From Bradysia coprophila (lineage: Eukaryota > Arthropoda > Insecta > Diptera > Sciaridae), in contig NW_023503302.1 in the NCBI RefSeq assembly GCF_014529535.1, forward strand, positions 2,029,039 to 2,093,038: a stretch of DNA of 64,000 bases, written 5' to 3'. The translations under genes and the position numbers were made by a program. Each line of letters opens with the position of its first letter. The stretch's first letter is position 1. Below the pieces are notes generated by a model. That model was not told the DNA's origin. It saw only the letters and a program-made list of their open reading frames with translations, and searched no databases. Of the stretch, positions 46,831 through 57,073 are shown piece by piece.

Positions 46831-48769
46831 CCATATAACTCATAGCTTTCGAAACCAGAGATAGTGATTTTTTGTGTGTTCTTTAACCAATGTTTTTCCC
46901 ATTGAGTAAAAAAACAAAACAAAAATATTCAATGATAGGTTCAAAAATAATGCACCAATATTAGATTCCAATGCAAATTCACTATCAAAATTCGAAATCC
47001 AACACACAACACTTCAGTGAGTGGACATATTTCGATAGCCTACAGGCGGATGTCATACCTTTCTAACGATACCACATTCATGTGAGAAAAATCATTTAAG
47101 TGACTTGAAAATTGTAACGAAGTCGACCAACTCGAAAAGGCGATATGTTGATAGCTAAATAGTAATTCTAAGCACCTACTTCAAAATTTCATGAAATAGT
47201 TATTTGTGTATCTGTTTTGGACGATTGTTTTTAGGCAATTTCGCTACATGCGAAAGTGCCTAAAATCAATCGTCCAAAACAGATACTCAAAAAAATGTTC
47301 ATGTAAGGGGTCGAAAACCCGAGAAAAATCTCGAAACTCCCTCATTTTCGGCCCCGACACATGAAAAGAAAAATTTCGTATGGAGAAGCAACCTGATCGA
47401 TTTTATTGAATGCTTTTCTGAGCTCCTAGTAGGTCCCTGAATCGATGTGCGTTCCGTTCTTAGTTTTTGGGCGAATTTCAGAAAAATGTCTTTTGTGTTG
47501 AGGAGAAGTGTGTAAATTCAACGTCTTAATCTTATGGCGAATAATATCGTAATTCGACCTCGACTTCACATAGAAATCTCTGGGACATTTCACGTAGTTT
47601 GTTAATATTTCTTCCTTACGCTTACACCCCGCTAAAGTAATGTTGTGTAAAGCCCTTACATAAAGTGAGTGTTTGTAACAAACGTCGATAATTAACATTT
47701 CTGTTTTCGAATTTTCTGTTTTAAAATCATCCAGTACAAAGGACAACATTAGTGATATTTGGTATCTACATTTAACAAAGCATAACTCAAGAAAAGTGCG
47801 CTACTCACATTAAATAAATATTTCAATTTCAACTGATGATTGTGTTAACATAGTCTTTTCACATGAAAACTATGCGTTGAGATCAGAATACTAGCTCCAT
47901 GTCGTGAATCAATTTTTTTACTCGAATCGGGCGCCAAACTTATTTTGTCGCCACGGGCACTGTCTGCTACGTTCTCATTTGGTAGCATCTCGATGCGATG
48001 CAAGCAATTCGCGTATAATCATAAATTTTAGTAATAACAAAGGATTTTATAAGCGATGACTTCATTGAAAACATATCATTTGAGTTCGCAATTACAACTG
48101 TTGATACAGTTAGTAACCTTTTTAACACGGTGAGCGTAACGATAACGCCACATAACAATTCAATCTGTTACTTATTTTGTTTTAGAAGAGTCCACAGCTT
48201 ATATCCTGCTTTATCAATAACAGAATCTGATGAGGTTATTTTAAACCACATTGCTCCATCTGTTGAGTGACCAGAATATTATAATTGCATGGAGCATATT
48301 GTCAAGGAGAATTTGAGGGGAATATATGAAAACAAGCTTTCGTTACATTCCAATATTCCAATATTTTCATAGTTGGCAGCGCACCCCTTTACAATTTTCT
48401 TTTTTTTTATTCGTATTGCCATCGTTCTACAGAAGGGGTATTAAGTGTTGAAGCAAAACTTACATAATGTATTGTTTATACGAACTTCGTATTACGAAGC
48501 ACTGTACGTATATACTGCATAATAAATGTGTAAAAAAAATTGAAATTCGAATATCCAAAAGGCTTTAAGAGGCAAACTTTTTCAATTTTTTATTTTAATT
48601 TTCGATTCATTTCATATGCTGTATGCGGGTGTGCTATGGAATCCGATCAACTTAAAAATTTTTACTTTAATTATCGAGAAAATGTTGTCCATAAATCCAT
48701 AGACCACTTTACGGTTTGCATCGAAAAAAAAATGTAATATTAAAAAAATCGCCATGAATCGCTCAAACC
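46831..48769. other. Intergenic with two adjacent hairpins
   Basis: 47,208-47,286 is a 79-bp palindrome (GTATCTGTTTTGGACGATTG facing its inverse). 47,299-47,365 is a second (TCATGTAAGGGGTCGAAAAC facing TTTTCGGCCCCGACACATGA). Related sequences occur in reversed order at about 4998-5180 inside the 1.63-kb element. The 107-codon minus frame at 47,426-47,749 has no domain. No gene is supported. Confidence 0.55.
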
Positions 48770-49330
48770 AGGCAGGAAAAATCTATCAGCAAGAACAATT
48801 CAGAATTAACCGGGAAATAGCTGTCACCGGGAAATCGAAAATAGCTATCACTAGGAAGAACTCACCAGGACGTTTTATCAGCGGGAAGAACTTATCGAGA
48901 CGTTTCTACCGACGGGAAGAACTTATTGGGAAGTTTCTGTTAGTGGGAATTCTATCAGCGAGAAATTTTTTTCTTGTCAGTGTTCAGCGGGAAGTCTTTA
49001 TCATCAGGAAGTACTCATCGGGAAGTTATTATTAACGGGAAGAACTCATTGGGAAGTTTCTAACAGGGGGAATTCTATCAGCGGGATTTTTTGTTTGTTA
49101 GTGGGCAGTGTTAAGTCTTTATCAGCGGGAAGTACTCTTCGGGAAGTTTTTATCAGTGGTAAGAGCTTAGCAAGAAGTTATCGTCACCAGCGGGAAGACG
49201 CTGATAGAAAGTTCCGTTTGATAAAGTGATGAAAACTTCCCGGTGAGTTCTTCATGTAAAACTTCATCAGGAAGTCTCTTCTATCGGCAGGTCTCCACCA
49301 TCAGAAAGTCTCTGCCATGGAAGTCTCTAT
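48770..49330. repeat. Degenerate GGGAAG minisatellite
   Basis: Imperfect units such as ATCAGCGGGAAGAACTCAT and CGGGAAGTTTCTATCAG recur about 20 times. A higher-order repeat of about 120 bp (about 48,916-49,030 and 49,037-49,150) is visible. The open frames across it (48,754-49,035; 49,243-49,458) are repeat translations rather than genes. Confidence 0.8.
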
Positions 49331-50201
49331 CGGTGGGAAGATGTTACTTGTATGCACTTATGGGGAAGTATTATTATTATGGTGACTCATGCTTCCAGAT
49401 AAATTATTCTCTTCAACGAACTAAACTTTTGATGAGTTACTACTTCTGGTTCTGGTGAAACAGTTCCTAATAGGCTGCACTTGCACTTTACAAACATTCT
49501 CTTCTACAAATTGATGGGTGAAAATACATACAGAAGAACGTCACGAAAAGGTTATAGCACTGTATAAACTAATCTTAGACTTAAATCTGCACAAAACGAC
49601 TAAAAAGGGCTTGGAAAATAATATGCGCGCCACCGGAAAGTTAATTGCGACTCACCTGGAAATTTTGTTTAAAATTTTCGGATACCGGGAAGTTTTGACT
49701 TGGCTACCGGGAAGAAAACATTATACCCACGCACGAAGCACTACTGCCTGGTCTATTTTACTCTGCTCCACTGAATTTTTGACCTGTATATCGAATTATA
49801 TACGTGAATCAGGACACCCATTCGGTGATCTGTACCGCTTTGCCTAGTCTTCGGCTAGATCCTTCCCCATAGTAGACTTGTGAAAATAGCGACATTTCCC
49901 ATACATTTTCAAGATTCTTCAGAAAGTGATGAAACAGAACTGTTGCCATCCAGCCGAAGACTAAGCAAAGCGGTTTTGAACTCCTTTTGTTAAGGAGCAC
50001 CGTGTGCACCCCACTATGGTGAATGGTTCACTTTGCAGCTTCATTTAACAAAAAATCTTGCCAACGAGATCGGTCAATGAATAAAACAAAACTTTAAATA
50101 AATTAATTTTAATTAGCCGAATTTGGTTGTACATGCAACACGGGAATGTAAAGATCTTAGAAATTGTCGAACATTAAGGTCCGTCGTCATTCCAGATTCA
50201 C
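49331..50201. other. Region 3' of the zinc-finger gene, one hairpin MITE
   Basis: 49,830-49,978 is a hairpin of about 150 bp: CCGCTTTGCCTAGTCTTCGG faces CCGAAGACTAAGCAAAGCGG. The 109-codon plus frame 49,518-49,847 runs into this hairpin and has no domain. The remaining bases are AT-rich and probably include the 3' end of the minus-strand zinc-finger transcript. Confidence 0.55.
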
Positions 50202-53200
50202 TTATGGCTTAACCAAATGACTTGTCTTCATGTGCATGGTTAAATAACGTTGTTGGCTGGTCAAAAACTCACAGATGTGGCATTTAAATTCAAACATCTT
50301 GTAATGTGTCCTTAGGTGCTTGTTCAAATTATCCTTCACACCGAACGATTTACTACAAAATCGACAAAAAAAGTTCTTCTCCTGCGTATGCACCGTTAAA
50401 TGTCTGGACAAATGGACCTTGAACTTAAATTTCTTCAAACAAATTTGACATGAATAGTCGTAACTGTCGGCATGTGTTTTCCGATGTGCATATAAACCAG
50501 AATCGGTTTTGAACGACTTTTGGCACAGATCACAGTGATATCTGCGCGCATCTGAATGTTTGTGTTTGTAGTGGTTTTGCAGTACACGGTTGGTGTTGAA
50601 TATTTTGTTGCACTCAGTGCATTGAAACAACTTTGGCGGTTTCTGATGAGCCACTTTCTTGTGTCGCTGCAGTTTTTTGTCGGTTGGAAATGTTTTGTCG
50701 CATCGTTCGCATTTAATCTCTTCGCTGGTACTATTTATAGCCTCAAGCGAAAGTGCATGTGAGGTCATGTGCTCAAGTAGATTACTTCGCGGAAGATAAT
50801 CCTTACAGACGTCGCATAGAAATATAAGATCGGTGTGCTCGTTGCGCAAGTGATCGATTAGTTCTTCCTTTTTCTCGAACTGTTCCGTGCAATGCTGGCA
50901 TGACATAGCCGGACATGACTGTCTGCAAAAAAAGACACAAAGAATTAGGAGTCGAGTCATGTAATAATTCCCGGCAAGTAATTACAAAAACCAAGGATCA
51001 GTGACTAACACAAGAAAAGCCAGAGACATTTGGAACAGCCCCACTTACAGCACTTACAACAAGTGAGTTCGTTTTCATTCGTTATACGAGTAAATGTTTT
51101 CAAGGGGAAATTTCATTTGAAAAAAAAAACTTGCCCTAGCCCTAGTGACCCCAGTTACATCAGACATGCCACTTGTGACATCGACTGCAAATTTCTCTCG
51201 AGAATGACTAATTTTGTAACTAAATACCAAAATCGGTCTCGTACAAGACAGAAATGGTTATCTCGTTGCTTCTTTTATTTCTTTACCACTTCGGTCGCAC
51301 AAAATTAAAACAAAACAAAAACAAAGAGAAAGCAAAGTCCAATCCGTTTTCGATATCGGCCTCCGGTTGTCTATTTCATTGGACGTTCGGACGAATTACG
51401 TGTTTTGAAAGAAAAGTTTTGCATTGAAAATCCACGTATAGTGGTCGTTTCTGGATTGTGTTTGCAAGTTTATCGAGGAAAACAGAGAATTTTATCGCAA
51501 TATAGTTTGTATCAACTCACAAGGAAGGGAACAAATTAAGCGGAAGTTTAAAATACTAGCAGAATCTGTCGTCCTGTCGACAACCGACAATAATGACAAA
51601 GAAAAAGATTTCCATTGTACCGTTGACATGATATTCGACAAACTGTATACGTGGAAAACGTCACTTGTTTTTGACAATGTCGACAATGTCGATAGTATCG
51701 GACCGATACCGATGAAATTGTGCTCGACATTGTTGGAGTTGATGTCAAGCCTCACATTTTTATACCGTCTCGCTTTCAGGAGCTCAGCGAGTCACTGAAT
51801 TTTCGAAAATTGGACGTATTCAGCTCAGAAGAAGCTCGCGAATATATTTCGAAAAAATTGAGTGGTGAATATGACAATGAATCGCTTACAGATAAAATGT
51901 CACACTTTGAAGAACTTACCGTTAGCTCTGCGCCAAGCAACGGGATCAGAAATTACAAGTTTTGCAACTACATCGCCGATTTCAACAAATACCGAGAACA
52001 AATTCTTAACTCCGATCTCTTCCAGAAAGACATTTTGAATCAATACAAAGAACTACCGCTTAAAGATGAACTAGCGCAGAAAGATTTTAGAGGAAATTGA
52101 TAAAGATACAATTATAACTAAATCAAATATCGCTTCTTCGTACATGCACTTGGGTAAATACTCTTAAGCACTTCAAATCTACGAAGAGGTTTTAGAGTAG
52201 CATACTCTTATTTTAGGGGAGGATAATTCATATACAATTACCACTAAGCATAATATCGATCATTCATACATCAAATTGTGCAAATATTCTGAAGCGTTAC
52301 CAATGTACGAACACGTTTTAGAAAAGAGCAAAATTATATTAGGGGAACATCATCCACTTACAATTATTACTAAGCATAATATCGCTAAGTCCTACAGCAG
52401 TTTGGTAAAATGTTCAGAAGCACTTGGGAAGAGATTTTGGAGGTGGAAAAAATTACCTTAGGGGACGATCATTAAAATACATTTATTACTTCTCAATGCA
52501 AGTCTCAATGTTCAATCAAGCTTGGTCCGAATCAGCATTACCAATTAAATATGGAGGAATTGGGATCCGTCATGCGTCTGACATAGCCCTACCGTGCTTT
52601 TTATCATCGATTTACGAAGTTTCCGACTTGTTGACAAATTTATTTTGCAAAATCGGAGGCAGAAGAACTTTGGTGTGACAAGCATGGTGACTTGTACGAA
52701 AGTCCCAAAGCGCTTGGGAAATCGATATGATAAACAGCACAATCAGTACATTACATTCATCGGTCGACACCAAAGAAGATAAAGCAAGACTTTTGTCGAA
52801 TTCAGTCTTTCATACGCCTAGGCACACCGATTGTACAACCGCACACTTGCATCTGTGGAGAAAAGGTCGATAAATTTGGTGGACACGGATTATCCTATTC
52901 AAAGGCAAAAGATACAAGGATCCGACATGCATCGGTAAATAATCTCTTCCAACGATGTCTACGATCACCCCTTGGATGCTCAAGACCAGATGGAAAACAA
53001 CCAGACAGCTTGAGTCTCATACCATGGGCACGTGGAAAATCCCTTCTCTGGTATTATACATGTCGGGACACTTTCGTCCCTTCATATCTGAATTCCACCT
53101 CAAAATATGTAGGATATGCTGCAAAACAGGCAGAAGATAAGAAAATTCGCCACTATTCTGATTTGTTCAATCAATTCTGCTTTGTGCCCATCGGCTCGGA

Positions 53201-55094
53201 AACTTCAGGAGTTATTGGTACACATGGGTTGAATTTGATCAAGAAGGCAGTAAAATCGCAGATGTGACAAACGAGAAACGGTCTACATCTTACTTGATTC
53301 AACGCATTAGTGTGGCGATACAAAAAGGAAATGTTGCGTCTATATTGGGGACGATACCGCCATCGAAGAACTTGAATGAAATATTTTATCTATAATCAAA
53401 ATAATAATCGAAATTGTATCAAGTATCGCTCAGATGTATCTACTTGAATTTGGACAAATATTCTGAAGCAATTCAAATGCTTTGTGTCAGACTCATCTCT
53501 AAGTGGTGAATCTTGCTCAATGATGACTTTTCGTTGTCGTAAAAGGACGCATACCATGATTCGCGTGTGCGAGATTCTCCGACACCGAAAGATATTTTTG
53601 GGTACGATCATCTACATACAATTCTTATCGAGTTTAATGTCTCTATAATTCGTACAGCTTCATTGGCAAATATTCTGAATCGCTCCAAGTGTACAAAGAG
53701 CTTTTAGAAAAGACGAAAATTATTTTGGGGTAAAATCATCCACAAACAATTTTTATCGAATTTTATATGGCGATTGCTTACAGTCATTTGGGCAGTCACT
53801 GTGACACAGCTTCAAATGTATGAAGAGATCTAAGAAAAACAAAAAAATTATTTTCGGGGAAAGTCATTTCGGGGAAAGGTATGACTATGCAAATATGCTG
53901 AAGCTCTACAAACCTACAAAGAGGTACTGGAGGAGCAGAAAACTATTTTGGCGAAAGATCATTCACACACTTCTTACCGAGTTTAAAATCGCTTATGCGT
54001 ACAGCCATTTGGAAAAATGTTTGGAAGCGCGTCAAATGTACGAAGAAGTTTTACAAAAGCAGAAAATTATGTTAGGTGACATATCATCCGCATACAATTA
54101 CTACTAAGTCTAGCATCGCAGATTTAAGCAAAACGTTGGCCAAACACTCTGGGTAAACATGAATGTCAATCGGTTTGATTAAACTCTTCTGGAAACTTGA
54201 CACAATTCGGGTAAACATTCGAAAATGAGTGGATGAATCTCTGGCTGTTCTGGAAGAGTTGACAGGACATGTTTCCTATTTTTCACATTTTGTTACATTT
54301 AAGGATTTGTGCTAATAAAACGAAACAAACAAGCGACTGTCGCCCACTGTTGTTTTTTGAACGAGATTCCCTGCAATCTCTCCCATTTATCATTCGTGTT
54401 GCAACTCACAGAGCCGGTGCGTGAGCTCTGCTAACTTCGAAACGTTGAAGTTCACCCAAATCCATTGAAGAACATATTGGATAACATTCAAAATTTACTT
54501 ACAAATTATCAGTCTCTGCATTGCGATCAACATTCGACTGGTCTGGCGGACTGACATCGACTATTTCACATGATTTGTTGATAGGACTGCCCGTTCCGTG
54601 ATCTTTATGCTGAATAGGGAAAAGAACTCATGAGCATTCTGTATGGGCAAATGACGTACCGCAATAACATTGTTTTTACCATTTTTGAAACATCGTTGCC
54701 ACTATTCCTTTGAATTTCTGACACATCTGTGGATTCAACTGTAAATACGATGTCACTATACTGGTCTTTGGCTTTCAAACAACAAAGATACAAGTTATGG
54801 AACGATAGCAACGTAGTAGTGCACTCAATGCAGATGTTCAGCGGCAGTTTATCTGCCCGGTTCACCTAAGTAAGAATAAGTAAGTAAGAATTAAGCGAAC
54901 GTATGTCGACGTTCATTAGCTTGGAGTGAAATGCTCACCTGTAAATTCAAATAAGTCGAAATCTTTACATCAAGTTCGTAGCCCAATCCTTCATCATCGA
55001 AAATTGAGATTAGTTCTTCCGTTGAATTTCCACACGTTCGACAACAGTTTTGTAGATTTTTATGGCGTTGCTGTTTGGAGTTAGTTTTCTCCAT
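50202..55094 (-). CDS. ZAD plus C2H2 zinc-finger transcription factor, four exons
   Basis: Exons on the minus strand: 55,094-54,939; 54,865-54,680; 54,609-54,503; 50,922-50,202. They join in frame to 389 residues. Donors are GTGAGC, GTAAAA and GTAAGT; acceptors include TTACTTAG and TTTTGCAG. Residues 17-100 are a ZAD (zinc-finger-associated domain): C18-x2-C21 and C64-x2-C67, with the typical LP.NIC.EC block. A Ser/Asp-rich linker follows. Exon 4 encodes eight C2H2 fingers (for example FQCTECNKIF...H...H and YHCDLCQKSF...H...H) with weak TGEKP-type linkers. ZAD proteins are nuclear, DNA-binding and often dimerise through the ZAD. Introns 1 and 2 are 70-73 bp, but intron 3 is 3.58 kb because it holds inserted sequences. 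The ATG at 55,094 gives a standard ZAD start; an extra 5' exon is possible (see 55,208-55,442). The specific orthologue is not identifiable by eye. Confidence 0.92.
51356..54120 (+). pseudogene. Degraded NB-ARC-TPR gene in intron 3 of the zinc-finger gene
   Basis: A plus-strand series of frames, broken by several frameshifts and stops, reads as an NB-ARC ATPase followed by kinesin-light-chain-type TPRs. 51,356-51,470 matches an NB-ARC start (VYFIGRSDELRVLKEKF...IVVVSGL), but the GxGKT P-loop that should follow is lost. Next comes YRNIVCINSQGREQI and the Walker B-like LVFDNVDNVDSI, then PHIFIPSRFQELSESL and KLDVFSSEEAREYI (51,750-51,850). TPR units with SEALPMYEHVLEKSKIILGE lie at 52,120-52,500 and resume at 53,420-54,110 after a retrotransposon insertion. 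Such STAND-type proteins act in signalling or immunity in other organisms. This copy is antisense to its host gene and cannot encode a full protein. Confidence 0.8.
52505..53395 (+). mobile_element. 5'-truncated non-LTR retrotransposon fragment
   Basis: The insertion breaks the TPR region between SQCK and the continuation IAQMYL. Frames joined across shifts read LPIKYGGIGIRHASDIALP then CFLSSIY, the conserved block after the reverse transcriptase core in many LINE ORF2 proteins. These are followed by HTCICGEKVDKFGGHGLSY (Cys/His motif) and PDSLSLIPWARGKSLL, then YVGYAAKQAEDKKIRHYSDL. The reverse transcriptase core and endonuclease are absent, as expected for 5' truncation. The clade cannot be assigned by eye. 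Several stops show it is inactive. Confidence 0.75.
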
Positions 55095-55207
55095 TACATT
55101 TGCGACTATTCAAAATTGAAAACAAAAATAACAAAAACCAAAACAAACATCTGTCAGATGCCATGAAAATAATCATGTCAGAGAGAGAGCTTGCAACACT
55201 CACTCAC

Positions 55208-55442
55208 ACACGCTTGCATCTAACGTTTCATCTAGTACAAACGTGAATTTATTCAAATCCACTAAAGACCCGAATAATTGTACAACATCTACGCATAGTA
55301 TATAGGAGTAGTAAGCTGGGTTTTTTTTAAATTGTGCTGAGGTTCCATATAGTCCTTGCGGTGGCCAACTTTCGTACTTTGTATTTTGTAAATATCGCAA
55401 AATACGAATCATGTCTCTGTTACTGTTTGGTACATTTGCCAT
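55208..55442 (-). CDS. Possible extra 5' coding exon of the ZAD gene, or small separate ORF
   Basis: A minus-strand frame begins MANVPNSNRDMIRILRYL and has balanced, protein-like composition (WPP, YGTS, NPAYYSYILC). Read straight through it stops at 55,200 after 80 residues. A strong donor GTGAGT at 55,207 and an acceptor GAATAG ending at 55,106 would remove 102 bp and join it in frame to the ZAD ATG at 55,094 (...SVFANVMEKTN). That would add 82 residues ahead of the ZAD, unusual because ZADs are normally N-terminal. Alternatives are a small separate gene or a long upstream ORF on the same mRNA. I do not recognise the protein. Confidence 0.4.
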
Positions 55443-55575
55443 GTGAGAAAAGCGATTTTAACGAAAGTATCCCGCGTAAATCCATCGTTAAGTTGAACGA
55501 GTTGAACGTTCAAAGAAACAATCGCCTGTCCATAAAATAATTTTGTTTTGAGTTTTGTTTACAAAGTGAAAGAAA
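55443..55575. promoter_or_regulatory. Divergent promoter region between ZAD gene and RfC38
   Basis: The zinc-finger gene (minus) and RfC38 (plus) start head to head. The two ATGs at 55,094 and 55,576 are 481 bp apart, or 133 bp if the upstream minus frame at 55,442 is used. No TATA box is evident in the right position, which is usual for housekeeping divergent promoters. The exact start sites cannot be read from sequence. Confidence 0.5.
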
Positions 55576-56706
55576 ATGTCTCTTTGGGTTGACAAGCACC
55601 GTCCGCGTGAACTATCTAAATTAGATTATCACAAGGACCAAGCACAACAATTGATCAATTTGTCACAACAAGGTGACTTTCCGCATCTAATGTTTTATGG
55701 GCCGTCCGGTGCCGGCAAGAAGACTCGGATAATGTGTCTGCTGCGCGAACTGTATGGGACTGGTGTGGAGCGCCTCAGAAACGAGACGATGTCGTTCACC
55801 ACTCCATCGAATCGTAAAATTGAAATCATGACCGTTGGCAGTAACTATCACCTTGAGGTGAATCCATCCGATGCTGGCATATATGATCGTGTCGTAGTGG
55901 TAGATTTGGTCAAACATGTTGCACAGACTCATCAATTGGATCCAACCGGTCAACGGGAATTCAAGGTGATCGTTCTGTCGGAAGTGGACGATCTGACGAA
56001 AGATGCTCAGCATGCATTGCGACGAACCATGGAAAAATACGTTTCCACTTGCCGCATAATATTGTGCGTGAACTCAACGTCCCGTGTCATACCAGCTATT
56101 CGAAGTCGTTGTCTAGGTATCCGTGTCGCCGCTCCTTCAATCGACGAAATCGTTGGCATCTTAACAGTAAATGATTGCAAGACTTTTATCGATATTCGCA
56201 CAGATCTGTAACACTTTCCATTCCAGGCAACATGTAAAAAAGAAAGTATCGCACTGCCGCACGAACTGGCAGTCCGAATAGCCAACAAATCCGAAAGAAA
56301 TCTACGACGAGCACTATTGATGGTCGAAGCGTGTAAAGTTCAACAGTGTCCATTCACCGCCAATCAATCCATTTCCGATTTGGACTGGCAATTATTTCTA
56401 ACGGAAACAGCCAATCAAATTATTTTGGAACAGACACCAGCCAAATTGGAAAAGGTCCGTGAGCGTCTGTACGAGCTGCTGTCTCAGGGTGTTCCGCCGG
56501 ACGTTATATTTAAGGGATTGGTGGAGAATTTGGTACGCAACTGTGACATGACAATCAAAGCGAAAACCGTAGAGTATGCTGGACTGTACGAGCATCGAAT
56601 GCAACAGGGCAACAAGCATATCTTCCATTTGGAGGCATTTGTGGCCCAATTTATGTCAATTTACAAGAAATTCATGAATGATGCCATGATGATGGATGAG
56701 TTTTAG
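55576..56706 (+). CDS. RfC38: Replication factor C subunit 3 (38-kDa clamp-loader subunit)
   Basis: Two exons, 55,576-56,166 and 56,227-56,706, separated by a 60-bp GT-AG intron (donor ACAGTAAAT, acceptor TTCCAGGC), encode 356 residues, the usual RFC3 length. It is one of the four small subunits of the RFC clamp loader, which opens the PCNA ring and loads it at primer-template junctions in the nucleus; RFC subunits also act in checkpoint loaders. Residues 42-50 are the Walker A motif GPSGAGKKT, in the RFC3-typical KK form. VLSEVDDLTKDAQHALRRTM (from about 134) is the Walker B region, in RFC3 form rather than DEAD. IRSRCL (175-180) is the SRC box with the arginine finger. The C-terminal collar domain follows (LRRALLMVEACKVQQ to HLEAFVAQFM). 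No odd residues were seen. It is divergent from the ZAD gene; the CCCH gene follows 367 bp downstream. Confidence 0.96.
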
Positions 56707-57073
56707 TTTAGTTAGGCCGGTATTGGCTGCTTGTTGTTTAAGAAAATACAAAACTGTTGGGTAAATTATTCAGCGCAATTTTTATTCGAAAATTTGATGA
56801 ACGAAGTGACTGCTTTACGTCCATCGTTTCTCACAAAATACTCAGCGTTCCCTGAGTCGGACTAACTACTCCTAATGTCTTTTAACTTCTGATCGATAAT
56901 TACTCCTTTTTTACTGGTCATTTGAGCGCTGATCGTCTTCGTGAAAATAAAAACAACCGGCCACCGTAGAAATCAGCTGATCACTGCGCGCCATACAGTG
57001 TGTTTGTGTGCGTAAACTTGTGTAAACAACCGTGTTGTTGGTTAAACTGTCAAAACAATTTCATCAATCGCTA
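56707..57073. other. Spacer between RfC38 and the CCCH gene
   Basis: Holds the 3' end of RfC38 and the 5' region of the next gene, both plus strand. An AATAAA lies at about 56,945, 239 bp after the RfC38 stop. Above-average GC and CG content at 56,960-57,050 may mark the promoter of the downstream gene. Confidence 0.4.

Noticed and set aside
46716..46922. Minus-strand frame with Asn-Pro-Phe/Leu repeats
   Set aside because: It is the translation of the GGATTAAAT array at the transposon end, not a protein.
48770..49330. CRISPR-like regular repeat array
   Set aside because: Units are degenerate, spacers are not of constant length, and the genome is eukaryotic.
48754..49458. Frames rich in Gly-Lys-Phe/Arg-Glu repeats
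   Set aside because: They are translations of the GGGAAG minisatellite.
57032..57073. Extension of the CCCH protein start to 57,032
   Set aside because: That position is GTG, not ATG. The first in-frame ATG is 57,074.
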